A stretch of DNA of 42,653 bases from Lewinellaceae bacterium (GTDB lineage Bacteria; Bacteroidota; Bacteroidia; Chitinophagales; Saprospiraceae), in the NCBI GenBank assembly GCA_947476195.1, contig CANJPT010000029.1, forward strand, positions 1-42,653. The letters are read 5' to 3'. Shown piece after piece: positions 15,799 through 24,647 of this stretch. The first letter of the stretch is position 1. The number at the start of each line of letters is the position of its first letter. A program made the position numbers and the translations under genes. The notes below the pieces were generated by a model. The model had not been told where the DNA came from and did not search any database. It saw only the letters and a list, made by a program, of their open reading frames with translations.

Positions 15799-16791
15799 TT
15801 AAAAAGTTTTAAGAGGGCGTTTTTCAGCTTCTTTTGTAGCTTGAGCAGGCTGTTTCCAACCCCGTAATTTCTTCAATAATTTAAAAATTTTGAGGTTTAA
15901 AGCCGGATTTGCGGTAAAAAAGTGCCCATTGATGGTAATCCACTCTTTTTCTCTTTTTAGCTCCCGAAGTTCCGGGTACATCAGTTTTCGTGCGCGATCA
16001 AAGGGGGCTCGCCAGTAAATTCCTCGATCTGTCATAGCGAAACCTTCCTTACAGGTACCTTTCAGGGAAAGGTCGCCAATGAAAAACACTTTTTCCCGTC
16101 GGTCTGCAAATAGGAAATTTTTGCAGGCATTGGCGAGTAGGTCCCTGCGCATGGAGATGAAATCAAAGTGAAAGACTTCTTGCTCTCGATCAAAGTCGAG
16201 GAAATCCTGGATCATATTCCAGAGGTCTGTTTTGCCAGGCTGCGCTTTTTCGTGTTTCAGGATCTCTGGCGGGAGTCTTACTCCGTTCAGGTCGGGACAA
16301 TACTGAATGGTAAAAAAATCAAGTAATCCTTCAAAGGATTTCCCTAGCCGCTGGTCAATCTCTGGCAGGCCCTCAGTGCCAAATCGTTCCCACTGAATGA
16401 GCGCATCTTCCCCGATCTGCACTGCCCGTAGTTCGTATATCTCTCTAAATCGGGATTGATAAAACCGTTCTACATAATCACTATATTTGGTTGCATCGTG
16501 CTCTTCTTCAACACGAAGTCGTAAACTCCTGAAAAACAATGCTTTAACTTGTTCCGTCAGGGTCTCCGGGTCGAAATCAAGGGCGTAAACTGGTTCGTAG
16601 CGCCGTTCTTCCACGCCCCGTTGACGACCTTCAAAATGAAAGCCACAGTGATGACAAAAAACAGAAGCCAACGGGCTTTCATCCTTACAGGCCGGACAGG
16701 GTTTCATTCGCTCGGCGATCTTGTCGCCACAACGGTTACAAAATTTTGAGCCGGGAATGATATCAGCAGCGCAATTTGGACACAGGTTCAT
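15799..16791 (-). CDS. Double zinc-ribbon protein of unknown function
   Basis: Protein of 330 residues starting at ATG 16791 with two N-terminal zinc ribbons in tandem: CPNCA...KFCNRCG (about 3-24) and CPACK...VFCHHCG (about 32-52). The rest has a helical middle part (about 75-235) and a C-terminal domain with FFIGDLSLKG...GFAMTDRGIYWRAP, which looks like a bacterial PH-like (GRAM-type) beta barrel. No enzyme motif is seen. The family may sense or scaffold at membranes, but this is inference. An in-frame TTG at 16839 lies inside the -7 promoter box and is rejected as start. Confidence 0.78.
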   Translation of the reverse strand: MNLCPNCAADIIPGSKFCNRCGDKIAERMKPCPACKDESPLASVFCHHCGFHFEGRQRGVEERRYEPVYALDFDPETLTEQVKALFFRSLRLRVEEEHDATKYSDYVERFYQSRFREIYELRAVQIGEDALIQWERFGTEGLPEIDQRLGKSFEGLLDFFTIQYCPDLNGVRLPPEILKHEKAQPGKTDLWNMIQDFLDFDREQEVFHFDFISMRRDLLANACKNFLFADRREKVFFIGDLSLKGTCKEGFAMTDRGIYWRAPFDRARKLMYPELRELKREKEWITINGHFFTANPALNLKIFKLLKKLRGWKQPAQATKEAEKRPLKTF

Positions 16792-16836
16792 TGCTTGATT
16801 GATTCGCTTATGGGTGGAACAATTTCTTTGATCATG

Positions 16837-16869
16837 CAAATATAAAACAAAATGTTTTTATTTAACGAA
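16837..16869 (-). promoter_or_regulatory. -33/-7 promoter for the zinc-ribbon gene
   Basis: Minus strand TTCG (16869-16866), 21 nt, TATATTTG (16844-16837). The -7 box is exact and the -33 box has one mismatch, with the same 21-nt spacing as the tRNA-His promoter. It supports ATG 16791 as start, with a leader of about 40 nt. Confidence 0.6.
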
Positions 16870-16935
16870 AAACATAAAACTTATTTTTGCAAAAGAAATC
16901 CAGAAGAAGATCAATCCAGAGATCAAATAATTACC

Positions 16936-17113
16936 TGACTATCCGCTTATTGTACAGACAGAGAAAGTTGCCGCGCCCTTTAGGGCGTGGCCCTGATGGA
17001 TACAATCAATTTAGGGCTTTAGCCCTTATTTAAAAGGGCTAAAGCCCTGCCCCTCTGATTTCCACGCCCTATAGGGCGCGGTAACTTTTTCCTGTACGAT
17101 ATGCGGATAGTCA
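16936..17113. repeat. MITE-like element with ~52-bp terminal inverted repeats
   Basis: Left arm 16936-16990 and right arm 17062-17113 are inverted copies: both begin TGACTATCCGC, then share GTACAG, AAAGTT and CCGCGCCCTnTAGGGCGTGG with a few changes and a small indel. Each arm contains its own palindrome (GCGCCCTTTAGGGCG, CGCCCTATAGGGCG). The core holds two more, AGGGCTTTAGCCCT (17013-17026) and AGGGCTAAAGCCCT (17035-17048), which also pair with each other. No protein is encoded. It ends 7 nt from the msrA stop codon and could end that transcript. No clear target duplication is visible. Together with the promoter it fills the gap 16792-17120. Confidence 0.8.
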
Positions 17114-17120
17114 TAATACT

Positions 17121-17780
17121 TTATTTGAGCAACTGCGGAAACTGTGCTTTCATCCGTTCGATTCGAGGAATAGAAACATTTTGAACATACGGGTTGTCCG
17201 GATGGTTCTTTTCATAGTTCTGGTGGTAGCCTTCTGCCAAATAAAAGACCTTGAAGGGTTGAATGATCACAGCAATGGGGCGGGAATATTTGCCGGAATC
17301 ATTCAATTGCTTTTTATAGGCTTCCGCTAGCGTACGCTCTGTCTCTGTTCTGTAAAAGATGACGGAGCGATATGAGTCGCCATGGTCTGGGCCCTGTGCA
17401 TTCACCTGTGTTGGGTCCTGGGATGCAAAATAGACCTCTAACAGGGTTTGATAAGAGATCATTTTGGGGTCATAAAAAACCTGAACGGTCTCCGTATGGC
17501 CGGTGGTATGGGAACAGACATCTTCGTAAGTAGGATTTATAGTATTCCCACCGGCATAACCTGATTCGGCTTCCTTTACCCCTTTCAGACTTTCAAAAAT
17601 CGCTTCGACACACCAGAAGCATCCGGAAGCAAAGGTTGCGGTATCCAGTTTTCCATACGAAACCGGGTCGGGCTGAGCGGGAGCAATGGATCGATTTTCA
17701 ATAGGTTTGCCCGATGAAGCATTGCAGGAACTAAGGAGCGCTATAGCTGCGAATAGAGAAAAAAGGATTTTTTTGAACAT
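17121..17780 (-). CDS. msrA: Peptide methionine-S-sulfoxide reductase MsrA, lipoprotein form
   Basis: Reduces the S-form of methionine sulfoxide in proteins. The 219 residues from ATG 17780 begin with a lipoprotein signal (LLSSC, Cys19), so this copy works outside the cytoplasm. The catalytic motif is GCFWCVEAIF with Cys54, and ESGYAGG, HTETVQVFYDP, and YHQNYEKNHPDNPYV are standard MsrA blocks. A longer frame to 17855 adds 25 residues before the signal peptide and is not preferred. It lies 116 nt downstream of arsS in the same direction; whether it shares that transcript is unclear. No MsrB domain is fused. Confidence 0.93.
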   Translation of the reverse strand: MFKKILFSLFAAIALLSSCNASSGKPIENRSIAPAQPDPVSYGKLDTATFASGCFWCVEAIFESLKGVKEAESGYAGGNTINPTYEDVCSHTTGHTETVQVFYDPKMISYQTLLEVYFASQDPTQVNAQGPDHGDSYRSVIFYRTETERTLAEAYKKQLNDSGKYSRPIAVIIQPFKVFYLAEGYHQNYEKNHPDNPYVQNVSIPRIERMKAQFPQLLK

Positions 17781-17896
17781 AAAACAGTTTGTTTTTTTGC
17801 TAAAACGGTTGATGTGGATTCGAGATTTGAAACTACGGATCATTGCTGAGCTCAAGGTGCTCAGGCGGTCCTAATTGGGCCATGTATCGCTCTTAC

Positions 17897-18967
17897 TCAG
17901 ACGACTTCTCCACCGCAGGACGAACCAGCTCCTGCGGTACAGCCATAACAGTGTTGATTCAGAACGATATCTCGGGAAGAAAGTAATTCAAAATCAAAAT
18001 CCCCAATATGTTGTGACATCGTATTACTCACTTTAAGGTCAAGCATTTGGTTGAAATCACAATCGTACAAGTATCCATTCCAACTCACCGATATGGTGTT
18101 GCGGCACATCACCCCGGATATCGCAGCAGGATTAAAAGCAGATACCAGTTGGTTCATATAATCCTCGTAGTTATCGGATTCGAGGAGGTAATCCAAAAAG
18201 CGACTGATGGGCATATTCGTGATCGCGAAAAGCCGGTTGAAGTCAATGTTAAAACGGCGTTTGAGTTGGGATTTGAACTCTCGCTCAAGTTCGGATTGTC
18301 CGCCAGGCAATAATGCCCCGGATGGGTTGAAGACCAGATCAAGTATCAAGCCAGAATTCTCCTGTCCATAACCGATCGCATTGAGTTGTTGTAGAGTTTT
18401 GATTGAATCTTCAAACACACCATCTCCCCGTTGAGCATCCGTACGTCCTTTGCTGAAATAAGGCAAAGAAGAGACGAGGTGGACCTGTTGCGCAGCAAAC
18501 CACTCAGGCAGATCATGGTATTTCTTGTTGGCCTGCACGATGGTGAGGTTGCAGCGATTCATGACAGTTTTACCCAGTTTTCGACATTCCTCAACAAACC
18601 AACGAAAGTTTGGATTCATTTCCGGGGCTCCTCCGGTAATATCAACCGTCCTGATATCGTATTTTGACAGAATATCCAGACACATTTCAAGTGTTTCCCG
18701 GCTCATATTCTCCACTTTTTTGTCCGGACCAGCGTCTACATGGCAGTGACCACAGGTTTGATTACAGAGTTTGCCAATGTTAAGCTGAAAAATATCAATC
18801 TTAGACGGCTGAAGGACCGGGTAACCTGCTTCTGCAATTTTTGATTGGAAGGACTGAAAATTCACGTCCGTGCGTTCTTTCCCATTCAGGACCTTCAGTT
18901 GAAAAAAGGTATCAGCCAATGCTACACCTCGCGCTGACAAGGATTTTGTATGTTGATGAATAGACAT
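17897..18967 (-). CDS. arsS: Arsenosugar biosynthesis radical SAM protein ArsS
   Basis: Radical SAM enzyme that, in the studied homologue, couples dimethylarsenite to a 5'-deoxyadenosyl group to form the arsenosugar precursor. Length 356. The cluster motif CNQTCGHC is at Cys68-Cys72-Cys75, followed by VDITGGAPEMN for SAM binding. The C-terminal half is the DUF3641-type domain with CRNTISVSWNGYLYDCDFNQ and a closing cysteine-rich segment CYGCTAGAGSSCGG that may hold an extra cluster. It is the last of three clustered genes, 26 nt after the AhpD-like gene, with arsM first. The neighbourhood makes the assignment strong. Confidence 0.93.
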   Translation of the reverse strand: MSIHQHTKSLSARGVALADTFFQLKVLNGKERTDVNFQSFQSKIAEAGYPVLQPSKIDIFQLNIGKLCNQTCGHCHVDAGPDKKVENMSRETLEMCLDILSKYDIRTVDITGGAPEMNPNFRWFVEECRKLGKTVMNRCNLTIVQANKKYHDLPEWFAAQQVHLVSSLPYFSKGRTDAQRGDGVFEDSIKTLQQLNAIGYGQENSGLILDLVFNPSGALLPGGQSELEREFKSQLKRRFNIDFNRLFAITNMPISRFLDYLLESDNYEDYMNQLVSAFNPAAISGVMCRNTISVSWNGYLYDCDFNQMLDLKVSNTMSQHIGDFDFELLSSRDIVLNQHCYGCTAGAGSSCGGEVV

Positions 18968-18993
18968 GAATGAAGTAGAGGGATTGCTCGTAT

Positions 18994-19335
18994 TTACATG
19001 GAGATCTTTTTGGCATGTTTCATCATCTGGGTAGAATAGACCAATGTGATGCCAGCCTTCATAGTTGCCGCCACATGTACTGCTTCCATCATTTGCTCTT
19101 CATCAGCACCTACCTTCAGGCAGGTCTCTGTATAAGCATCAATACAATAGGGGCATTGCATGGCGTGAGAAACGGCCAGTGCTATCAGTGCTTTTTCACG
19201 AACGGTCAGTGCACCTTCTTTCATGACCTCACCATAATAGTCGAAGAACTTTTTGCCCATGGGTTCTTGCCATTCGGTTATTTTTCCAAAGTTGGCCAGG
19301 TCGGTCGCTTCAAAGTATATTTTTTCCTTGCTCAT
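18994..19335 (-). CDS. Arsenosugar-cluster AhpD/carboxymuconolactone-decarboxylase-like peroxidase protein
   Basis: Small helical protein of 113 residues of the AhpD/CMD fold. It has the redox motif CPYC at residues 61-64 within SHAMQCPYCIDAYTE and a downstream HVAATMKAG helix with the conserved His, as in AhpD. Its place between arsM and arsS, 34 nt from one and 26 nt from the other, fits the peroxidase-like family that accompanies arsenosugar genes. A thiol role in handling trivalent arsenic or the oxidation state of the product is inference. Confidence 0.9.
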   Translation of the reverse strand: MSKEKIYFEATDLANFGKITEWQEPMGKKFFDYYGEVMKEGALTVREKALIALAVSHAMQCPYCIDAYTETCLKVGADEEQMMEAVHVAATMKAGITLVYSTQMMKHAKKISM

Positions 19336-19369
19336 ATTTAGTGCATTTTAAAAAGTGAATAACGTTGAT

Positions 19370-20347
19370 CTAACAGCAGCCTCCTCCGTCATAGAAAAAG
19401 GTGGATTCTGAAATAAATAGATCATCCCGGTGCAGGCCAGTCAGGGCAGTGGCCGTTTTATCGCAAACGGGAAGCGGCATGTTGCGTGCGAGCACATGGC
19501 CTTTTTGGTCGTCAAATTGACCCTCATTTCCATAATAGATCGCCGTTTTTCCGGTGAATACACAAGGGCCATCTGCGGGCATTGGATCCTTGATCGCACA
19601 AACTTCGACTGACTCGATAAAAATCAGCCGATCGGTATTGTAATGATTGGGAGAAAGCAGGCGATAAGGGCGTTTGGCCCGAATTTCTACAGTGCCAAAA
19701 CCAACCGATGTGATCATTTTGATGTAATCCTTAAGCGGTAAGGCACCGCTGAGGCATTCTGCACGCAATCGGTCATCCTGAAGCAATGATTCGGGCATAC
19801 GCGTTTCACAAACGGGGTCTGACATGATCAGACGGCCATTGGGTTTCAACACCCGGTACATTTCAGCCAAAGCCAGCTTGAGATCTTCCACCTTGAAGAT
19901 ATTGAACAGACAGTTTTGAGCTGCAATATCTATGCTATTGTTTTCTATGGGCAGGTTTAAGGCGTCTCCATGCCGGAGGTCTATAAAATCGGACTCAAAC
20001 CAGGGATTCTGGCGTTCAGCCTCCAGAAAGTTGTCCTGGCAGGCCTGAAGCATTTCATCCACCAAATCCACCCCGATTACGGCTCCTTCCCGGCGACTGA
20101 AGTAAGAAAATTGCAATAGTTCCATTCCCCCGCCTACCCCTACATATAAGATACTTGGGTTGTTTCCCAGGTCACGTGGGTTGACCGTAGAACCACATCC
20201 GTAATTCATTTCCAGCATCCGTTTGGGCATTTTTAAATCAGGAAGCTGCCAAACAGGAGTAGTCGTACAACAAAGTCCCACATTAGGGGTAAGCGCCGCA
20301 TCACGGTATAAGTCGGCTGTTACGTTCAGGTAAGTTTCTTTTTGCAT
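19370..20347 (-). CDS. arsM: Arsenite methyltransferase ArsM (arsenosugar type)
   Basis: SAM-dependent methyltransferase that should make mono- and dimethylarsenite as substrate for ArsS. Length 325. The Rossmann core has VGVGGGMELLQFSYF for SAM binding and VIGVDLVDEML. Candidate As(III)-binding cysteines are Cys26/Cys27 (GLCCTT), Cys51 (NYGCGS), Cys146 (AQNCLFN) and Cys198 (AECLSG); the last two are spaced much like the catalytic pair of characterised ArsM enzymes. The protein ends in GGGCC, an extra thiol pair at the very C-terminus. It starts 49 nt after trmD. Confidence 0.93.
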   Translation of the reverse strand: MQKETYLNVTADLYRDAALTPNVGLCCTTTPVWQLPDLKMPKRMLEMNYGCGSTVNPRDLGNNPSILYVGVGGGMELLQFSYFSRREGAVIGVDLVDEMLQACQDNFLEAERQNPWFESDFIDLRHGDALNLPIENNSIDIAAQNCLFNIFKVEDLKLALAEMYRVLKPNGRLIMSDPVCETRMPESLLQDDRLRAECLSGALPLKDYIKMITSVGFGTVEIRAKRPYRLLSPNHYNTDRLIFIESVEVCAIKDPMPADGPCVFTGKTAIYYGNEGQFDDQKGHVLARNMPLPVCDKTATALTGLHRDDLFISESTFFYDGGGCC

Positions 20348-20396
20348 TATAGATAGAGATTATAAAAACGCATTGGAGTCCGGAACAATCAAACAC

Positions 20397-21086
20397 TCAA
20401 CCCTTTTCATAACGCTCCCAAAGATCCGGCCTACGGCTTCGGGTGCGTTCCAGACTTTGTTCGTGCCGCCATTCACTGATGTTTTTTTCGTGTCCTGAAA
20501 GCAAGACTTCCGGGACTGACATGCCTTCCCAATCTGCGGGACGGGTATACACTGGTGGCGCCAGCAAATCATCTTGAAAACTGTCAAAAAGTGCGGAAGT
20601 TTCATCATTCAACACACCCGGGATCAAACGTCCAACAGAATCTACAATCACCGCTGCTGCCAATTCTCCGCCGGAAAGTACATAATCACCGATGCTTATC
20701 TCCAGCGTAACGTATTTCTCGCGAATACGTTCATCAATGCCTTTATAATGTCCGCAAATAATAAGTAGGTTGTCCTTCATGCTTAATTGGTTGCAAAGAC
20801 TTTGGTCAAGTCTTTGACCATCCGGGGCGGTATAAATGACTGCATCATAGGAACGTTCAGAAAGACATTTTTCGATACAGGCAGCGAGCGGCTCTGGTTT
20901 CATAACCATACCGGCACCGCCTCCAAATTGATAGTCATCAACTTGCCGATGTTTGCCGGCGGCATAATCACGCAGGTTATGAAGGAAAACCTCCATCAAG
21001 CCCTTGTCTTTGGCTCGTTGCATGATGGAGTGGTTAAGGGGGCTTTCCAGAAGCTCAGGAAGTACAGAAATGATATCGAATCGCAT
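20397..21086 (-). CDS. trmD: tRNA (guanine37-N1)-methyltransferase TrmD
   Basis: Methylates G37 next to the anticodon to prevent frameshifting. Length 229, as usual. The SPOUT knot motif is [28 protein letters not shown], with the N-terminal [12 protein letters not shown] and [12 protein letters not shown] blocks diagnostic of TrmD. It is not in the rpsP-rimM-rplS operon found in many bacteria; here it heads or precedes the arsenosugar genes. The start ATG 21086 is confirmed by the conserved N-terminus. Confidence 0.96.
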   Translation of the reverse strand: MRFDIISVLPELLESPLNHSIMQRAKDKGLMEVFLHNLRDYAAGKHRQVDDYQFGGGAGMVMKPEPLAACIEKCLSERSYDAVIYTAPDGQRLDQSLCNQLSMKDNLLIICGHYKGIDERIREKYVTLEISIGDYVLSGGELAAAVIVDSVGRLIPGVLNDETSALFDSFQDDLLAPPVYTRPADWEGMSVPEVLLSGHEKNISEWRHEQSLERTRSRRPDLWERYEKG

Positions 21087-21158
21087 AGTGGGGGCGAAGG
21101 TCGGGAAAATTGGCGATTGATTGAATTACACGATCATACCGTAAATACCTTCTCCAAT

Positions 21159-21198
21159 AAAAAGTGCGCCGCGCCCTGCAATTGCAGAGCGCGGCGCA
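21159..21198 (-). terminator. Intrinsic terminator of the Oar-like receptor gene
   Basis: Minus strand: TGCGCCGCGC, a second stem CTGCAATTGCAG in the apex with unpaired bases between, GCGCGGCGCA, then CTTTTTATTG. A very stable GC-rich hairpin with a T-run, about 45 nt after the stop of the receptor gene and before trmD. Confidence 0.88.
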
Positions 21199-21242
21199 AA
21201 TACCTGATGAAAGCCAGGACTTTTATTGTACTAGATCACGAA

Positions 21243-24200
21243 TTAATTGAAAATATAGCGGATACCAAATTGGGCAGCCCAGGTATCAAACTGAGTTTTG
21301 CTTTTGGTGAACGAATCACGCAGTAGTACGGTTGAGCCGTCAGACAACTTTTGTGTTGCCATCTTGTAGGTTGGAACACCGGTTGCATCAACACTTACGA
21401 AAGAGAGTGGACGGTCAGTTACAAAGTTGTTACCCAGCCCCCATTCAGAATTAAGCAGGTTCGATACGTTCAGGATGTCTGCGCGGAATTGGATGGTATT
21501 GCGCTTGCCACCAACTTTGATTGAAAACTCCTGCGTAACAGAAAGATCGAAACGGTGTAAAATTGGAAACAACACACCATTGCGCTCAGCATACTGACCA
21601 CGACGGGTTTTCAAATAATCATCCTGTTCAATAAAGGCATCGAAAGCGGCAGCTTGCTCTGCAGCAGTGAATGGCTTCGTTCCGGTAATCGGTGCAAAAG
21701 TGAGTTCGCTGGCACTGTTAGGGATAAACAGAACATCATTGTTGTTCACCCGGTCGCCATTCATATCACCTGAGTAGTAATAAGAGAAACGGGAAGAGTT
21801 TACACTGCCGTTAAAGCCACGGCGTTCGCCAACATATCCCAGGGTGACTGCAGTTGCTCCACCGAAGTCGCCACCATATTCAAAACGGTACCCCAAGAGG
21901 CCCACAGCGCGCCCAGGAGCATCCTGGTCTGCATAAGTGAGATCAAGATCGTTGTTGCCACGGATGGATCGGGTTCCGGTCCATGAACCTGAAGCGATTG
22001 ATCCTGCGCTCATGAGATCCTTTGCCTGACTGAAAGTGTATGCAGCCATGCCATAAAGCCCCTTTTTGTTAGGGTATTCAAGTTTGATCGTTGCAGCACG
22101 ATACCAACCTTCGTTGGTGGTAGTCATTACTGCAGCACGGGAAACGTTGTCGTTGATGCGCACAGCATTGTCCTGGCCACTGGTCAAACCAGAGGCAGGG
22201 AAGCGTGGGCGGGTATCCGGACCAGCAAAGTTTCGGGTAGCAGGTTCGAAGTTTGCGTCAAAATATTTTACCGCATTTACGTTGTGGTTATACATGAGTT
22301 CAACCGATGCAACCAATCCGTATGGCAACTTTTGGTCAATGCCCAAGTTGTTTTTCCATACTTGTGGAAAACGATAAGATCCATCTGTAGCAGCGATGTC
22401 AAAAGTCGTAGGCAATGTTGGAACATCTGGAATGAATATACCGGTGTTATCCGTAAATACATTCTGGAGCGTTTTGTCTCCTGAATTGTCGATAAAACCA
22501 GTAAGTACACCATTGTTGCCAATCGTATTTGAAATCCAAACATAAGGAGGACGACCTGTGAAAATTCCCAGACCACCCCGTAGTTGTGTTTTCTTATTGC
22601 CAAAAACATCCCAGTTAAAGCCAGCGCGTGGCTCCCACAACACCTTTGGATTCGGAAGCTTGCCGGTTTCCAGCTTATAGCCACGGTTGCCATTTTCATC
22701 AACATAATCCTGTTCGTCCACCTTAGCATTGGACAGACCAGTATTATCAAACACGATTACGCCGGCACGGATGCCATAAGTTAGTTTCAGGCGTTTGTTA
22801 ACCTGAAATTCGTCCTGTGCATACACATCATAGCGATTGACTTTCAAAGTTTGAAGGGGAGATGCAGCACCCTCCAACGCTGAATAACGGTACTGGAAGC
22901 GGTTGTATTTAACGGCTGAAGTGGTTACGCCTGGGTTTGCCAGTCCGTATGCAGAAGCAGCATAGAATTGAGCAAGGGAGTCGAATACATACACCCCGTT
23001 AGAGGCAGGAAAGAATAAGTTATCAGACTTGTAACCTTCGTAATTGGCCCCAAATGTATACGTATGCTTATCGCGGTACACCGAGATATTATCCGTGAAG
23101 TGCAGGGTGCCGTAGGTCAGTTTGTTGTCTGGGGTGAAGGGGTCAAAACCAAAAGAAATATAGGTTGCGTTATCCTTCAAGATATCAACGGTAGGGAAAA
23201 GCGAACCTTTGTATTGGCGGTCCTCGTTCTGGAAATCATAACCACCACTAAAAGTATTATGTACGCTATTACTTACTTGCGTGTTTAACTCTGCTACAAC
23301 AGAGCGAGTGTTGTCACCAATGAGGTAGCCAGAATTTTGATATGCCATTGCACTGGCAAGTGTACGGCGGTTACCGGCACCAGCTGAGTTACTGTTGCTG
23401 ACCAATTGGTCAGACAGTGAGTTGTGATGCGTATAACGAAGCGTAAATTTGTTCTTATCATTCACGTTCCAGTCCAAACGAACGAGGAATTTGTCGCTTT
23501 CCATTTTGTTGTCGTAGTCTTCGTAAGGACCGGTAACATAGCCATAGCTATCATAAAGATATTTGCTGAGGGCATCCAGGTCACTTGCTTTCACCCGGGT
23601 CACGTTGGAACCGCCATTGTCAAGCGGGCTTCCGTCGGCTACCCAAGTTGTTGCCGGCGTTGTTTGGCGTTGGCTTTCATAGTTGGCAAAGAAGAAAAGT
23701 TTGTTTTTGATGATCGGTCCGCCGATGCTCAAACCATATACTTTTTCTGCAAAAGCACCAATGTTTGGCTTAACATCCCCGATTTTCTGACCATTAAAAA
23801 TACCCGATGTGTCGCTTTTGCGGAAGTTATAATAGGCTGTTCCAAAAAACTCGTTTTTACCTGAGCGTGTAACAGCGTTTAGGCCAGTGCCTACAAACCC
23901 TGTTTGACGCACGTCAAAAGGCGCAACATTAACTTGCAATTCTTCAATGGCATCCAGAGAAATAGCAGTAGAACCTGTGCGACCACCTGCCTGGGCATCA
24001 GTACCAAGACCAAAACCGTTGTTGAATACGGAGCCGTCAATGGTGAAATTGTTCAAGCGACTGTCTTGTCCACCAAAAGAGTTGCCATTACCGTTTGGGT
24101 TGTATTTGGTAATACTGTTGATGGAGCGCGCACCACTCGTTGGAATGGTTGCCAATTGCTGACGGTTAAAGGTGGTAGCGGCACCAGTACGGTCGGAACT

Positions 24201-24605
24201 AAAAATATCGTTCCGATTGGCTGTGATCGTTACTTCTTCGAGTACAGAACCTGTTTCCTGTAGTTGAAAATCTACGTTTGCTGCAGAACCAAGACTGGCA
24301 TAGACGCCTTCTTGTGTCTTGGGTGCATAGCCTGTGTAGTTAATAACTATGGTATACGGCCCTCCCACGCGCACCGATGGAAGGATGTAACGGCCAGATG
24401 CATTGGTTGCCGTACCGTAACGCGTGTTGGTGGAAGTGTGGGTAGCTACTACGGTAGCGCCAATAAGCGGCTCACCACTTTTGTCGGTAACAACACCTGA
24501 GATGGTGGAGGTGGTTACCTGGGCGAACAGACTGGTTCCAAATAGGAGTAACGCCATAATTGACAGCGTTTTCCCCGCAGAAAACCGGAGAATAAAATGG
24601 TTCAT
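21243..24605 (-). CDS. Oar-like TonB-dependent outer-membrane receptor
   Basis: Large outer-membrane protein of 1120 residues from ATG 24605. A signal peptide ends at LLLFGTSLFAQ; then comes a carboxypeptidase-regulatory-like domain (STISGVVTDKSGEPLIGATV, about 28-110), a plug region with EEVTITANR and the SINSITKYNPN stretch, and a long beta barrel ending in the aromatic/asparagine terminus FGIRYIFN. The closest well-known type is Oar of myxobacteria and its Bacteroidota relatives, which are linked to surface or protein export traits; ligand is unknown. No SusD-like gene is adjacent, so this is not a polysaccharide-utilisation pair. A longer frame to 24635 adds ten residues; ATG 24605 gives a better signal sequence. 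Confidence 0.9.
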   Translation of the reverse strand: MNHFILRFSAGKTLSIMALLLFGTSLFAQVTTSTISGVVTDKSGEPLIGATVVATHTSTNTRYGTATNASGRYILPSVRVGGPYTIVINYTGYAPKTQEGVYASLGSAANVDFQLQETGSVLEEVTITANRNDIFSSDRTGAATTFNRQQLATIPTSGARSINSITKYNPNGNGNSFGGQDSRLNNFTIDGSVFNNGFGLGTDAQAGGRTGSTAISLDAIEELQVNVAPFDVRQTGFVGTGLNAVTRSGKNEFFGTAYYNFRKSDTSGIFNGQKIGDVKPNIGAFAEKVYGLSIGGPIIKNKLFFFANYESQRQTTPATTWVADGSPLDNGGSNVTRVKASDLDALSKYLYDSYGYVTGPYEDYDNKMESDKFLVRLDWNVNDKNKFTLRYTHHNSLSDQLVSNSNSAGAGNRRTLASAMAYQNSGYLIGDNTRSVVAELNTQVSNSVHNTFSGGYDFQNEDRQYKGSLFPTVDILKDNATYISFGFDPFTPDNKLTYGTLHFTDNISVYRDKHTYTFGANYEGYKSDNLFFPASNGVYVFDSLAQFYAASAYGLANPGVTTSAVKYNRFQYRYSALEGAASPLQTLKVNRYDVYAQDEFQVNKRLKLTYGIRAGVIVFDNTGLSNAKVDEQDYVDENGNRGYKLETGKLPNPKVLWEPRAGFNWDVFGNKKTQLRGGLGIFTGRPPYVWISNTIGNNGVLTGFIDNSGDKTLQNVFTDNTGIFIPDVPTLPTTFDIAATDGSYRFPQVWKNNLGIDQKLPYGLVASVELMYNHNVNAVKYFDANFEPATRNFAGPDTRPRFPASGLTSGQDNAVRINDNVSRAAVMTTTNEGWYRAATIKLEYPNKKGLYGMAAYTFSQAKDLMSAGSIASGSWTGTRSIRGNNDLDLTYADQDAPGRAVGLLGYRFEYGGDFGGATAVTLGYVGERRGFNGSVNSSRFSYYYSGDMNGDRVNNNDVLFIPNSASELTFAPITGTKPFTAAEQAAAFDAFIEQDDYLKTRRGQYAERNGVLFPILHRFDLSVTQEFSIKVGGKRNTIQFRADILNVSNLLNSEWGLGNNFVTDRPLSFVSVDATGVPTYKMATQKLSDGSTVLLRDSFTKSKTQFDTWAAQFGIRYIFN

Positions 24606-24647
24606 ACGTATTGAATGAATTGGTGAAAAAAACAAAAATTGAGAGCC

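Noticed and set aside
16936-17113. Short repeats GGGCTTTAGCCC / GGGCTAAAGCCC as a CRISPR remnant
   Set aside because: The repeats are palindromes nested in an inverted-repeat element with no regular spacers and no cas genes in the window.
21095-21102. -7 box GACCTTCG before trmD
   Set aside because: Two mismatches to TAnnTTTG including the invariant first T, and no -33 box.
22066-24618. Numerous plus-strand frames of 60-157 codons
   Set aside because: All are shadows of the 1120-residue Oar-like TonB receptor on the minus strand.
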